A stretch of DNA of 8,794 nt, taken from positions 1 to 8,794 of the forward strand of contig JAJBTP010000404.1 in the NCBI GenBank assembly GCA_020860805.1, in the 5' to 3' direction. The position numbers and the translations under genes were made by a program. The number at the start of each line of letters is the position of its first letter. Position 1 is the first letter of the stretch. The notes beneath the pieces were generated by a model, which worked only from the letters and a program-made list of their open reading frames with translations, had not been told where the DNA came from and did not search any database. Positions 1 to 6,801 of the stretch are shown here, piece by piece. This stretch comes from Tannerellaceae bacterium. Lineage in GTDB: Bacteria; Bacteroidota; Bacteroidia; Bacteroidales; Tannerellaceae.

Positions 1-44
1 CAGTTATAAGAGAAGATACATATGGTTATTGACTGAAACAAAAG

Positions 45-85
45 AGAGGATATCCAAACATTTTTCGAATATCCTCTGATTTTTT
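45..85. terminator. Stem-loop terminator, probably bidirectional
   Basis: Arms AGAGGATAT (45-53) and ATATCCTCT (69-77) pair perfectly over 9 bp around a 15-nt loop. On the plus strand the stem is followed after two bases by six Ts (80-85). On the minus strand it is followed by a CTTTTGTTTC stretch. It lies just past the stop codon of the HAD gene, so it most likely ends the minus-strand inositol operon. It may also end a plus-strand gene lying to the left of the window. Positions 1-44 show no recognisable feature. Confidence 0.75.
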
Positions 86-101
86 AACTATTGTATGACA
101 A

Positions 102-821
102 TCAGAAGAAGATTGTTTTTAGTTCTTCGAAGCCTTCGATAATTGAATCTGCTGTTTCATCTCCTTTATAGGGACTCCAGCCGGTATTTTTCAGCCAGAC
201 TGTCTGGCAACCGATGGTTGTAGCCGGAACAATATCTTTATCATATGAATCGCCAATTACCACACAGTTTCCGGCAGGCACCTGTAATTCGTTTACTCCT
301 AAACGGAATATTTCCGGATCGGGTTTCCTGACTCCCACAACGGCTGATTCTACAATAGACCGGAAGAATGTATCCAGGCTGAAATCTTTTAAAACGCTTT
401 CTATATTTCCATAGAAATTAGATACTAATACTAACGGATATTGCTCCGCCAACTGTTCGATGATGGGGCGTGCTTTATCTACACATTGTTTAGCATATTG
501 ATAGCAATATTCTGTAATTTGCTCTGAAACTGCTACATCCGGGTAGGATATTTCGAGTTGTTGGTGCTCTATTAACCAGTCTAACTGGATACGGGTTTTA
601 ATAGCCAACATATCATAGAATGTATGTTGAGGTAATACCAGACGAACTTTAGCCAGGGTTCTTTCTCTGTGTACATAGGCTTCGCGGAATGCTTCTTTAC
701 TGACCGGTACTTCTGCTGCTGTATATCCCTCCCAGATTACTTCTGCCCAGTGCACTCCGTTACTGTCTATAGTACCTCCATAATCAAAAATGATTCCTTG
801 AATAGTTTGTTTGTTTATCAT
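102..821 (-). CDS. HAD-superfamily hydrolase with DxGGT motif I
   Basis: A 239-residue cytosolic HAD-like protein with an alpha-helical cap between motif I and motif II. Motif I is F-D13-Y-G15-G-T17, motif II is V-S134-N, motif III is R-K166-P-D-P and motif IV is G190-D191-S-Y-D194-K-D196. All four are in family order and the length is normal. The nucleophile D13 is present. The second aspartate of the usual DxD, which acts as general acid/base in phosphatases, is replaced by G15, so ordinary phosphomonoesterase chemistry is not assured. The ATG overlaps the end of the phosphatidyltransferase gene by 4 nt (ATGA), implying translational coupling, and this is the last gene of the operon. In context it could act on inositol phosphate or on a phosphorylated lipid head group, but this is inference. 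Family assignment is firm; substrate is unknown. Confidence 0.85.
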   Translation of the reverse strand: MINKQTIQGIIFDYGGTIDSNGVHWAEVIWEGYTAAEVPVSKEAFREAYVHRERTLAKVRLVLPQHTFYDMLAIKTRIQLDWLIEHQQLEISYPDVAVSEQITEYCYQYAKQCVDKARPIIEQLAEQYPLVLVSNFYGNIESVLKDFSLDTFFRSIVESAVVGVRKPDPEIFRLGVNELQVPAGNCVVIGDSYDKDIVPATTIGCQTVWLKNTGWSPYKGDETADSIIEGFEELKTIFF

Positions 822-1744
822 ATGTTTTCGTTTCTTTCTTCTAATTCTTTGATAAATTCTTTACTGAACTTTTCATGTGTTCGTATCATATAAAGTAACA
901 TGCTATTTAAGACAGTTAATTCAAATACAAAATACAACCAGGGTATGGTAATGAGCAGGCTTATAAATAAAGCGATGACCCGTGTATTGAAAGAGAGCAT
1001 ATTGGTGTATTTCATCAGGGGTAAACTCTTTGCCCGGAAGGCTTTCCGGAACCATTCGGGAGCTTCTCCGTTGTATTTTTCCCGTAGTACAGCCATCATG
1101 TGCTGAAACCTGGGAGATAATTGTTCCTGTCCGACTGTATAGTTGATGTAAAATGTTTCAAAGAATTTATAGATGAAATCTTTTTTCCAGCTTAGCTTTT
1201 TATAATTTTCTTTCAGGTTGGGTGACCAGGATAGTTCGCTTCCTGACTCACCTTTCAGGAAAAGCAGATGTACATTCCGGTAGTAATCTGCCATGGCTGC
1301 CTGTTTGCTATGGCAAAAACCGGTAATGGCTCCTAATACCCATATCCAGATACCCCACTGGGGAGTCAGACGGATGCAGATAGCGGCATAAATACTGATA
1401 AACCAAAGGTCTCCACAGGCTCCGTCCAGGATTCTGCCCATAGGGGAACTTTGTCCTGTCATCCGGGCTAATTGTCCGTCGGCACTATCATAGGAATTTG
1501 CCCATATTAGTAATACCATCCCTAAAATTGTTATACGAAGGTCCTGAAAATAGAAACAGATTCCGGATGCAATTCCGATAAAGATTGCGGCAATTGTTAC
1601 TGCATTGGGGGTAATGCCCAGCTTATGGAAAAGGAGTGCCCAGCGGTAACCGATGGGGCGGTAGAAATGTATATCGATAAACTCTTCGGTATCCATCGAC
1701 TTGAGCGTGGATTCGAGTGTTGGCTTTTCTTTCTTTTCTTTCAT
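818..1744 (-). CDS. CDP-alcohol phosphatidyltransferase, candidate phosphatidylinositol-type synthase
   Basis: A 308-residue integral membrane enzyme. Hydrophobic segments lie at about 46-66, 70-84, 112-125, 130-144 and 255-287. The family signature is at residues 86-112: D86-S-A-D89-G-Q-L-A93-R94, eight residues, G103-R-I-L-D107-G-A-C-G-D112. In the usual signature the last two aspartates are separated by three residues. Here they are separated by four, and G111 sits at the expected position. A long hydrophilic insert (about 146-250) separates the catalytic core from the C-terminal membrane region, making the protein larger than typical ~200-residue members. The family swaps CMP of a CDP-alcohol for another alcohol. 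With inositol-1-phosphate synthase and a nucleotidyltransferase upstream, transfer of phosphoinositol from CDP-inositol to diacylglycerol or another lipid is the favoured reading; CDP-diacylglycerol plus inositol (phosphate) is the alternative. Its ATG shares one base with the preceding stop (TAATG). Confidence 0.85.
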   Translation of the reverse strand: MKEKKEKPTLESTLKSMDTEEFIDIHFYRPIGYRWALLFHKLGITPNAVTIAAIFIGIASGICFYFQDLRITILGMVLLIWANSYDSADGQLARMTGQSSPMGRILDGACGDLWFISIYAAICIRLTPQWGIWIWVLGAITGFCHSKQAAMADYYRNVHLLFLKGESGSELSWSPNLKENYKKLSWKKDFIYKFFETFYINYTVGQEQLSPRFQHMMAVLREKYNGEAPEWFRKAFRAKSLPLMKYTNMLSFNTRVIALFISLLITIPWLYFVFELTVLNSMLLYMIRTHEKFSKEFIKELEERNENI

Positions 1745-2601
1745 TATTGACTGATTAATTCATAAATGCGTTGTGCAATGTGTGGGGCTGCTTCTTCCCG
1801 GCAGGGTGCAAAACTGGGCCAGTCATTGAAATCAATTAACCGGACTTCGCCTGTTTCGGCCACAATACAATCTCCCCCATATATATGAATATTAAGGACT
1901 TCTGCAGCCTGATTACATACATCCTTTAAGTGTTCAAGATTTAATGTGAATCCTTTTGCTGTGCCGTTAATTTGTTCCAACCCAAATTTGCTATGACTGT
2001 TGCTGGAAGGATAGAACCAATGAAAGAAGCCGGTTCCGGTAACGCCATAAAATTTGATGAGGTCACCTCCTAAATGTTCGTTGATTACTGCCGTGGGTAT
2101 ACCCCGGTGTGCATACTCTTTCAGTATTTCGCAGGCTTCCTGACGGTTGCGCACATAGGTTACATCTTCCCGGTGTATGGCATGGAAGTCTCCCCGTTTA
2201 ATCCAGCAATGTTCTAATCCGGCTTTTTCTAATGCTCCGGTTGGATCTTCATTGGTTGGCAGAATCAGACTCAACGGATGGGGAATCTTGTTTTTTAATA
2301 ATAAACGCGTCATTTTTTCCCGGGTACAGTTTTTAATACCAAAGGCGGAATTGACTACCTGCCGTCCTTCTTTTTCATAGTTTTGCAGGATATGGATACT
2401 TTCTAAATCCCGTACCATATTAAATATGTATTGTTCCCGGATATTTTCTTTTTGTAGGGTAAACTCGGAATATTCGTTTACTATACATCCTTTTTCCCGT
2501 AAACAGGAGGCTGTCAGATTAAAAATAGCAGCATCATTCCCGATGTGGTTGGGTGAGAAAATATTTCCCCGTGTGATTCCTGCTATAATAAATGGCTTCA
2601 T
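1744..2601 (-). CDS. ATP-grasp family enzyme of the inositol cluster
   Basis: A 285-residue soluble protein that reads as an ATP-grasp (RimK/ITPK-like) fold. A pre-ATP-grasp N-terminal domain (about 1-90) includes G21-N-D-A-A. The likely ATP-binding lysine is K135 in W-I-K-R-G-D. An adenine/ribose-side segment follows at I-N-E175-H-L-G-G-D-L-I-K-F-Y-G. The metal-binding C-terminal part has G-G-D244 and L-I-D257-F-N259-D-W-P-S-F. Such enzymes couple ATP hydrolysis to carboxylate-amine or similar ligation, but the fold also includes inositol phosphate kinases (ITPK type). Either activity would make sense here: adding an amino acid to a head group, or phosphorylating inositol. It starts 13 nt after the nucleotidyltransferase stop and its own stop shares a base with the next ATG, so it is an integral operon member. 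Family call is fairly sure; substrate is unknown. Confidence 0.75.
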   Translation of the reverse strand: MKPFIIAGITRGNIFSPNHIGNDAAIFNLTASCLREKGCIVNEYSEFTLQKENIREQYIFNMVRDLESIHILQNYEKEGRQVVNSAFGIKNCTREKMTRLLLKNKIPHPLSLILPTNEDPTGALEKAGLEHCWIKRGDFHAIHREDVTYVRNRQEACEILKEYAHRGIPTAVINEHLGGDLIKFYGVTGTGFFHWFYPSSNSHSKFGLEQINGTAKGFTLNLEHLKDVCNQAAEVLNIHIYGGDCIVAETGEVRLIDFNDWPSFAPCREEAAPHIAQRIYELISQ

Positions 2602-2614
2602 AGATGAATTCAGT

Positions 2615-3313
2615 TTAGGAGTTTAAAAATTCTTCTGCTTTTGAAATATCTTCTGCATGGTCTACGTCAACAATCTTGGGAAATGGAAATGCTTTTAACC
2701 GCAATCCTTCTTCTACCAGTCTGCGCTGATAATTACGCATGCGTGACATATTTTCATGGATTGCTTTTTGTAGTACCGGAATGGCTGGTTGTGTGAGGCA
2801 ATAGATACCTCCTGAAATGTATTTACAGTTTCCGGTCTGCTGATTGGCAAAATTGAGAATATTCAATGCGTCATCTGTTTCTACATATAGCGGTTTCTCG
2901 TCGTCGATAAACGGAGTGACTGCCATATAACCATCGGCTTCTTTATCTTCCAGAAACGCTTGTATATAAGTTGAAAATTCATTTTCTTTAAAAATGGTGT
3001 CTACAGTAGTCAGACAGAATTTTTCAGCTTTCAGACAGGTACTTAATTCATAAAAGCTATGCATGGAACTGGGGGTTGACCGGATAATGAGATTAAAAGG
3101 AACGGGGAGTTGTTTCTGCTTCAGGTGTTCCTGCACCTCTTTCATTTCTTCGTTTACAATAATATTGATTGATGTAGCATTATTCCGGAGAAAAACATCT
3201 ATCAGGCGGTCTATCAGAGGAATTCCGTTTAGCCTTACAAGCGGCTTTGGCCAGCGTATTCCTTCCTGTGCCAGGCGGGAACCTTCTCCAGCCGCTATAA
3301 TTGCATAATCCAT
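2615..3313 (-). CDS. Nucleotidyltransferase, candidate CTP:inositol-1-phosphate cytidylyltransferase
   Basis: A 232-residue GT-A-fold NTP transferase. The N-terminal nucleotide-binding signature A7-A-G-E-G-S-R13 is followed by W-P22-K23-P24-L, the usual G-x-G-x-R...PKPL pattern. A metal-binding aspartate is likely D105 in T-T-V-D-T, and a second lies in the C-terminal V-D216-V-D218-H-A-E-D segment. No membrane segment is seen. Enzymes of this family activate a phosphorylated small molecule with NTP. Archaeal IPCT, which makes CDP-inositol, has the same fold and is fused to a CDP-alcohol phosphatidyltransferase. Here the two activities would be on separate neighbouring genes. The gene begins 123 bp after the inositol-1-phosphate synthase stop, beyond a set of inverted repeats. 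The CTP and inositol-1-phosphate specificity is inferred from context. Choline-phosphate, sugar-phosphate or MobA-like substrates cannot be excluded by reading. Confidence 0.8.
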   Translation of the reverse strand: MDYAIIAAGEGSRLAQEGIRWPKPLVRLNGIPLIDRLIDVFLRNNATSINIIVNEEMKEVQEHLKQKQLPVPFNLIIRSTPSSMHSFYELSTCLKAEKFCLTTVDTIFKENEFSTYIQAFLEDKEADGYMAVTPFIDDEKPLYVETDDALNILNFANQQTGNCKYISGGIYCLTQPAIPVLQKAIHENMSRMRNYQRRLVEEGLRLKAFPFPKIVDVDHAEDISKAEEFLNS

Positions 3314-3330
3314 GTATTTGCTATAAAAAT

Positions 3331-3348
3331 ATTAAGGGATCCCTTAAT
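3331..3348. repeat. 18-bp perfect palindrome next to a T-run
   Basis: ATTAAGGGATCCCTTAAT is its own reverse complement. On the minus (coding) strand it is followed immediately by ATTTTTATAG, so the transcript would have a hairpin followed by a short U-run 18 nt before the nucleotidyltransferase ATG. It could act as a weak terminator or attenuator, or as a protein-binding site. It is the last of three inverted repeats in the gap. Confidence 0.6.
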
Positions 3349-3349
3349 G

Positions 3350-3377
3350 CAGAGGCGCTATTATAATAGCGCCTCTG
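3350..3377. repeat. 28-bp perfect palindrome in the operon gap
   Basis: The half-site CAGAGGCGCTATTA (3350-3363) is followed directly by its exact reverse complement (3364-3377). In RNA this would form a GC-rich stem of about 12 bp with a TATA loop. There is no T-tract directly after it on either strand, so it is not a textbook terminator by itself. It sits between the synthase gene and the nucleotidyltransferase gene and could be a transcript-stabilising or processing hairpin, or a dimeric operator. Confidence 0.7.
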
Positions 3378-3416
3378 ATATGGAATACCCTATAAATGGT
3401 ATATTATTAAATTCTT

Positions 3417-3440
3417 TTAATCGAAACCTGTTTCGATTAA
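3417..3440. repeat. Inverted repeat overlapping the synthase stop codon
   Basis: Arms TTAATCGAAA (3417-3426) and TTTCGATTAA (3431-3440) pair over 10 bp around a CCTG loop. The stop codon of the inositol-1-phosphate synthase gene (3437-3439) lies in the arm, so the hairpin would form in the mRNA right at the end of translation. The following coding-strand bases (AAGAATTT) are not a strong T-run. It is the first of three inverted repeats met by RNA polymerase in this gap. Confidence 0.6.
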
Positions 3441-4738
3441 TCCAGGTAATCTATTGTCGGTTCGCCAATAATTTTGCGAAGCGTATTTTTCAACACTGTA
3501 TGCTGAATGAATAAATCGTGTTCCGGTACGCGATCCGGTGAATGCATGGGGCTCTTGAAGTAGAAAGATAGCCAATCCTGGATACCGGAGAAACCACAAC
3601 GTAGAGACAGGTCTGCAAATAATACCAGGTCCAGACATAAAGGTGCAGCCAGAATAGAGTCACGACAAAGAAAATCTACTTTCAATTGCATCGGATAATC
3701 CAACCATCCTTTAATATCAATGTTATCCCATCCTTCTTTGTTGTCTTTGCGGGGTGGATAGTAGTTGATACGTACTTTATGGTAGACGCTTCCGTATAAT
3801 TCAGGATATACATCCGGTTGCAGGATGGTATCGATAACAGACAGTTTACTAACTTCTTTTGTTTTGAATGAACCCGGATCGTCCAGTACTTCGCCGTCGC
3901 GGTTACCCAGAATGTTTGTAGAGAACCATCCTTCCAGTCCTAACATACGGGTTTTAAGCATTGGAGCCAATACGGTTTTCAACATGGTTTGTCCTGTTTT
4001 GTAGTCTTTGCCACAGATAGGAACCTGTTTTTGTGCAGCCAGTTCCCACATGGCAGGAATATCCACACATAAATTAGGTGCTCCCATGATATAAGGACAT
4101 CCTTCTGCAATAGAAGCATATGCATAACACATACTGGGTGAAATCACTTCTGTATTGTTATCTTTCATAGCCTGTTCAAAAGCAGCCAGGCTTTCATGCT
4201 CTGCGCTCATCGGAATATAGACTTCCGTACTGGCAGCCCACATGATTACAATGCGATCACAGTTGTTTGCTGCTTTAAAATTACGGATGTCTTCACGGAT
4301 TTGTTCAGTTAGCTCCCAACGTGTTGCAGCATTTTTCACGTGTGTACCGTGCAGGCGTTTTACGAAATTCTGGTCGAAAGCAGCTTTCATAGGCTGGATA
4401 GCTTCCAGTTCGTCTTTTACGACTTCAATGTCTTTATCATTCAGAACTTCAGCATGTTTTGTGGCTTCATAGATATTTTCTTCAAATATATCCCACCCGC
4501 CAAAAACCAAATCATCCAGGTTGGCCAAAGGTACTACATCTTTGATTTTAGGGAAGCGGTTTTCATTTCGTTTTCCTAAACGTATTGTAGCAAGCTGGAT
4601 TAAAGAACCTATCGGGGTTCCTTTTCCTTTACGGACAGCCAGCGTACCTGCAATAAAAGTAGAGGCTACAGCACCTCCAATTCCCACAACGAGAATGCCA
4701 AGTTTTCCCTTGGCCTCTTTTACTTCAATTTTCTCCAT
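3437..4738 (-). CDS. myo-Inositol-1-phosphate synthase
   Basis: A 433-residue NAD-dependent enzyme that isomerises glucose 6-phosphate to 1L-myo-inositol 1-phosphate, the entry step to all inositol compounds. It has the N-terminal NAD-binding stretch V-V-G19-I-G-G-A. The family blocks follow in order: S-P-S-M-C (about 200-204), C242-G-K-D-Y-K-T-G-Q-T251 (active-site lysine region), N275-I-L-G-N-R-D-G282, and S361-I-L-A-A-P-L-C-L-D-L371 with D360 just before it. The length suits the compact bacterial/archaeal type. The ATG at 4738 is preferred. A longer in-frame reading from TTG at 4756 adds six residues but leaves little room for the leader after the promoter box at 4768-4775. A promoter of its own upstream and an inverted-repeat-rich gap downstream suggest it may be expressed at a different level from the four genes that follow. 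Confidence 0.93.
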   Translation of the reverse strand: MEKIEVKEAKGKLGILVVGIGGAVASTFIAGTLAVRKGKGTPIGSLIQLATIRLGKRNENRFPKIKDVVPLANLDDLVFGGWDIFEENIYEATKHAEVLNDKDIEVVKDELEAIQPMKAAFDQNFVKRLHGTHVKNAATRWELTEQIREDIRNFKAANNCDRIVIMWAASTEVYIPMSAEHESLAAFEQAMKDNNTEVISPSMCYAYASIAEGCPYIMGAPNLCVDIPAMWELAAQKQVPICGKDYKTGQTMLKTVLAPMLKTRMLGLEGWFSTNILGNRDGEVLDDPGSFKTKEVSKLSVIDTILQPDVYPELYGSVYHKVRINYYPPRKDNKEGWDNIDIKGWLDYPMQLKVDFLCRDSILAAPLCLDLVLFADLSLRCGFSGIQDWLSFYFKSPMHSPDRVPEHDLFIQHTVLKNTLRKIIGEPTIDYLD

Positions 4739-4767
4739 GTTTACTTTATTATTCAAAAGATAATTCG

Positions 4768-4775
4768 CAAAAGTA
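4768..4775 (-). promoter_or_regulatory. Bacteroidetes -7 box for the inositol operon
   Basis: On the minus strand this reads TACTTTTG, an exact match to TAnnTTTG. It lies 29 bases upstream of the synthase ATG, which would leave a leader of roughly 20-25 nt. I see no convincing TTTG -33 element 19-21 bp further upstream. The 4739-4868 gap holds no obvious terminator for the upstream antiporter gene, so some read-through is possible. Confidence 0.55.
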
Positions 4776-4868
4776 CATTTTTATATTGAATTATTTGGAT
4801 AATAACCTTTAATAAATCCATGTGTTTTTTACATTTGAATCCTATTTCTTAACAAAATGCTATTTTAT

Positions 4869-6164
4869 TTACCGGCTATAGCGTTGGGGATAGCGGAAAA
4901 TAATGGCTAAAATTGCTCCTATGCAGAGTAAGTAGGGATAGTAAAGGTATTGCATAATAGTGATAGGAGAGACCATACCTAAACCGGAAGCCATCAGTAG
5001 TTGAGCTCCGTAGGGAATTATTCCCTGTACTACACAGGAAAAAGTATCCAGAATACTGGCGCTTTTGCGTGGATCTACATTGTATTTATCGGCAATATCT
5101 TTGGCAATAGGTCCTGACATAATCAGAGCAATCGTATTATTGGCTGTACATACATCAGCAAAACTTACCAAAGCGGCAATACTGCCTTCTGCTCCCCGGG
5201 CACTACGGATACGGGAAGTGAGTTTTTCAATAATCCAGTCAATGCCACCATTGAAACGAATCATTTCCAGTACACCTCCGGCCAGTAAAGTGACGATAAT
5301 CAATTCTCCCATATTGGTCATACCTTCTCCCATAGCACCAGTCCATCCCCAAATATCGAAACTGTTTGTATATAGACCGGTGATTCCTGTCAGGAGGATT
5401 CCTATAAATAAAACAACCATTACGTTCACTCCACAGATGGCTGTAATAAGTACGATTAAATAAGGTATTACTTTTATCCATTCTATAGGACCGGCTTCAT
5501 AGGCTGTATGATTTCCCATTCCCATCCATAAATAGAGTATGCCTGTAATAAGTGCAACAGGCCATATAATCCGGATATTGACTTTAAATTTATCAGACAT
5601 TTTACAGCCTTGTGTGCGGGTCGCTACAATGGTTGTATCTGAAATAAAGGAGAGATTGTCGCCAAACATCGCACCTCCTACGGTAGCTCCCAGCATTAAT
5701 CCTTCAGCTATATGCGTACGGCTGGCAATTCCGGCAGCAACAGGTGCCAGGGCTACAATGGTTCCAACAGATGTTCCGACTGAAATGGAAATAAAGCAGG
5801 CTGCCAGAAAAATACCAGCCACTAATAAATTGGGGGGGAGGAGGGAGAGAGCCAGATTTACGGTAGATTCTACTGCTCCCATCGCTGTGGCTGTCTGTGC
5901 AAAAGCACCGGCAAGAATAAAGATGAGTACCATTAACATGATATTGGTATTTGCAGCTCCTCTGCAAAATTGTTCTACCCGGTTACTTAACCTGCCTCCT
6001 TTGGAAATAGCAATAGCTACAATAGATGTTAAGACAAATGCAACAGTAATAGGCATTTTATAAAAATCGCCGGCTATAACCGACACACATACGTAAGATA
6101 CTAAAAAAACTCCTAACGGCAGTAAAGCCCATGGGTTAGGAGTGTGATTTAAAGGTGATTTCAT
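4869..6164 (-). CDS. NhaC-family Na+/H+ antiporter-like transporter
   Basis: A 431-residue polytopic inner-membrane protein with about 10-12 hydrophobic segments across almost its whole length. The typical NhaC-family stretch lies at 163-187, with G163-G-A-M-F-G-D169-N-L-S-F-I-S-D176-T-T-I-V-A-T-R-T-Q-G-C187. Small-residue-rich S-V-G-T-S-V-G-T (128-135) and T340-A-N-N-T-I and I-I-P-Y-G-A (382-387) fit the two inverted halves of the ion transporter fold. The probable activity is Na+/H+ antiport or a related substrate/ion exchange; some relatives exchange organic acids or amino acids. The ATG lies 7 nt after the yqgE stop, so it is probably co-transcribed with yqgE. No functional tie to the inositol genes downstream is evident. 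Confidence 0.88.
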   Translation of the reverse strand: MKSPLNHTPNPWALLPLGVFLVSYVCVSVIAGDFYKMPITVAFVLTSIVAIAISKGGRLSNRVEQFCRGAANTNIMLMVLIFILAGAFAQTATAMGAVESTVNLALSLLPPNLLVAGIFLAACFISISVGTSVGTIVALAPVAAGIASRTHIAEGLMLGATVGGAMFGDNLSFISDTTIVATRTQGCKMSDKFKVNIRIIWPVALITGILYLWMGMGNHTAYEAGPIEWIKVIPYLIVLITAICGVNVMVVLFIGILLTGITGLYTNSFDIWGWTGAMGEGMTNMGELIIVTLLAGGVLEMIRFNGGIDWIIEKLTSRIRSARGAEGSIAALVSFADVCTANNTIALIMSGPIAKDIADKYNVDPRKSASILDTFSCVVQGIIPYGAQLLMASGLGMVSPITIMQYLYYPYLLCIGAILAIIFRYPQRYSR

Positions 6165-6171
6165 TTACAAC

Positions 6172-6769
6172 TTAATTCAAATCGGGGTTTTTAGGAAATT
6201 GTGTCCAGGTTTTGTATTTGCTACCTAAATTTTCTAAAGACTCTTTCCAGAACATTTCATCATTCGCATGAAGTATATTTTCTGTTGTCACGGATTTACT
6301 AACCAGCCATGAGTTATTTTCTATTTCAGCTTTCAATTGTCCGGGTGTCCAGCCGGAATATCCCAGGAAGAATTTAACGTGCTTTTCTACAGGTAATCCA
6401 TTCGTTATGTACTTTTTAAGTATTTCAAACTCTCCATCAAAATAAAGATGTTCTGATAATTGCATAGCACCGGTTATCACTTCCGTATCTAATGTATGAA
6501 TGAAAAATAGCCTGTTCGAGTTAACCGGTCCTCCCAGGAAAATAGGAATATCCGGCAAAGTTTCCAGTCCGGCAAAAATCATTCAGATAAAGATCTGTTT
6601 TTTTATTCAGCACGAATCCCATTGAGCCTTCTTTATTATGTTCCACTAATAACACAACAGCCCGCTGGAAATAAATATCTTTCATAAATGGTTTAGATAT
6701 TAGAATTCCACCTTTGCTTGGAAGTATATCATTGTGTTGAATAGCGAATATATTAAAGTTAGTACTCAT
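6172..6769 (-). pseudogene. YqgE/AlgH family (UPF0301) gene, apparently frameshifted
   Basis: Two overlapping reading frames together make one YqgE/AlgH protein. The N-terminal part (ATG at 6769, MSTNFNIFAI...) carries G20-G-I-L-I-S-K-P, the V-V-L-L-V-E-H strand and G-S-M-G-F-V-L-N. The C-terminal part, in another frame, carries I-F-L-G-G-P-V, F-F-L-G-Y-S-G-W-T-P-G-Q-L, N-S-W-L-V-S and the W-T-Q-F-P end. Removing one base from the A5 run at 6574-6578 (T5 in the gene) joins L-Y-L-N-D-F to A-G-L-E-T-L-P-D-I-P and gives about 198 residues, the usual family length. As written the gene is disrupted: either a real mutation or a sequencing error. Both parts are otherwise well conserved, which suggests a recent event or an error. 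The family's molecular role is poorly defined. It lies 7 nt before the antiporter gene. Confidence 0.8.
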
Positions 6770-6801
6770 TCTACATGCCAAAATGTTGGTTAATTAATGG
6801 A

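Noticed and set aside
3350..3377. The 28-bp palindrome as a simple intrinsic terminator
   Set aside because: No T-run follows it directly on either strand. Only the neighbouring 18-bp palindrome has one, so I listed both as repeats rather than terminators.
3417..3638. A 73-codon minus-strand frame overlapping the end of the synthase gene
   Set aside because: It overlaps the conserved C-terminal coding region in another frame and has no recognisable motif. The synthase frame has full family conservation through the same bases.
4739..4756. Six-residue N-terminal extension of the synthase from a TTG codon
   Set aside because: ATG at 4738 fits the family N-terminus and the distance to the -7 box at 4768-4775. 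A TTG start would leave almost no leader.
5065..5463. A 132-codon plus-strand frame
   Set aside because: It is antisense to the antiporter gene with a biased composition and no domain signature.
5539..6063. A 174-codon plus-strand frame
   Set aside because: It lies wholly antisense to the antiporter gene, shows low-complexity composition (A, T, I, P rich) and no family motif. It is a shadow of the conserved membrane protein.
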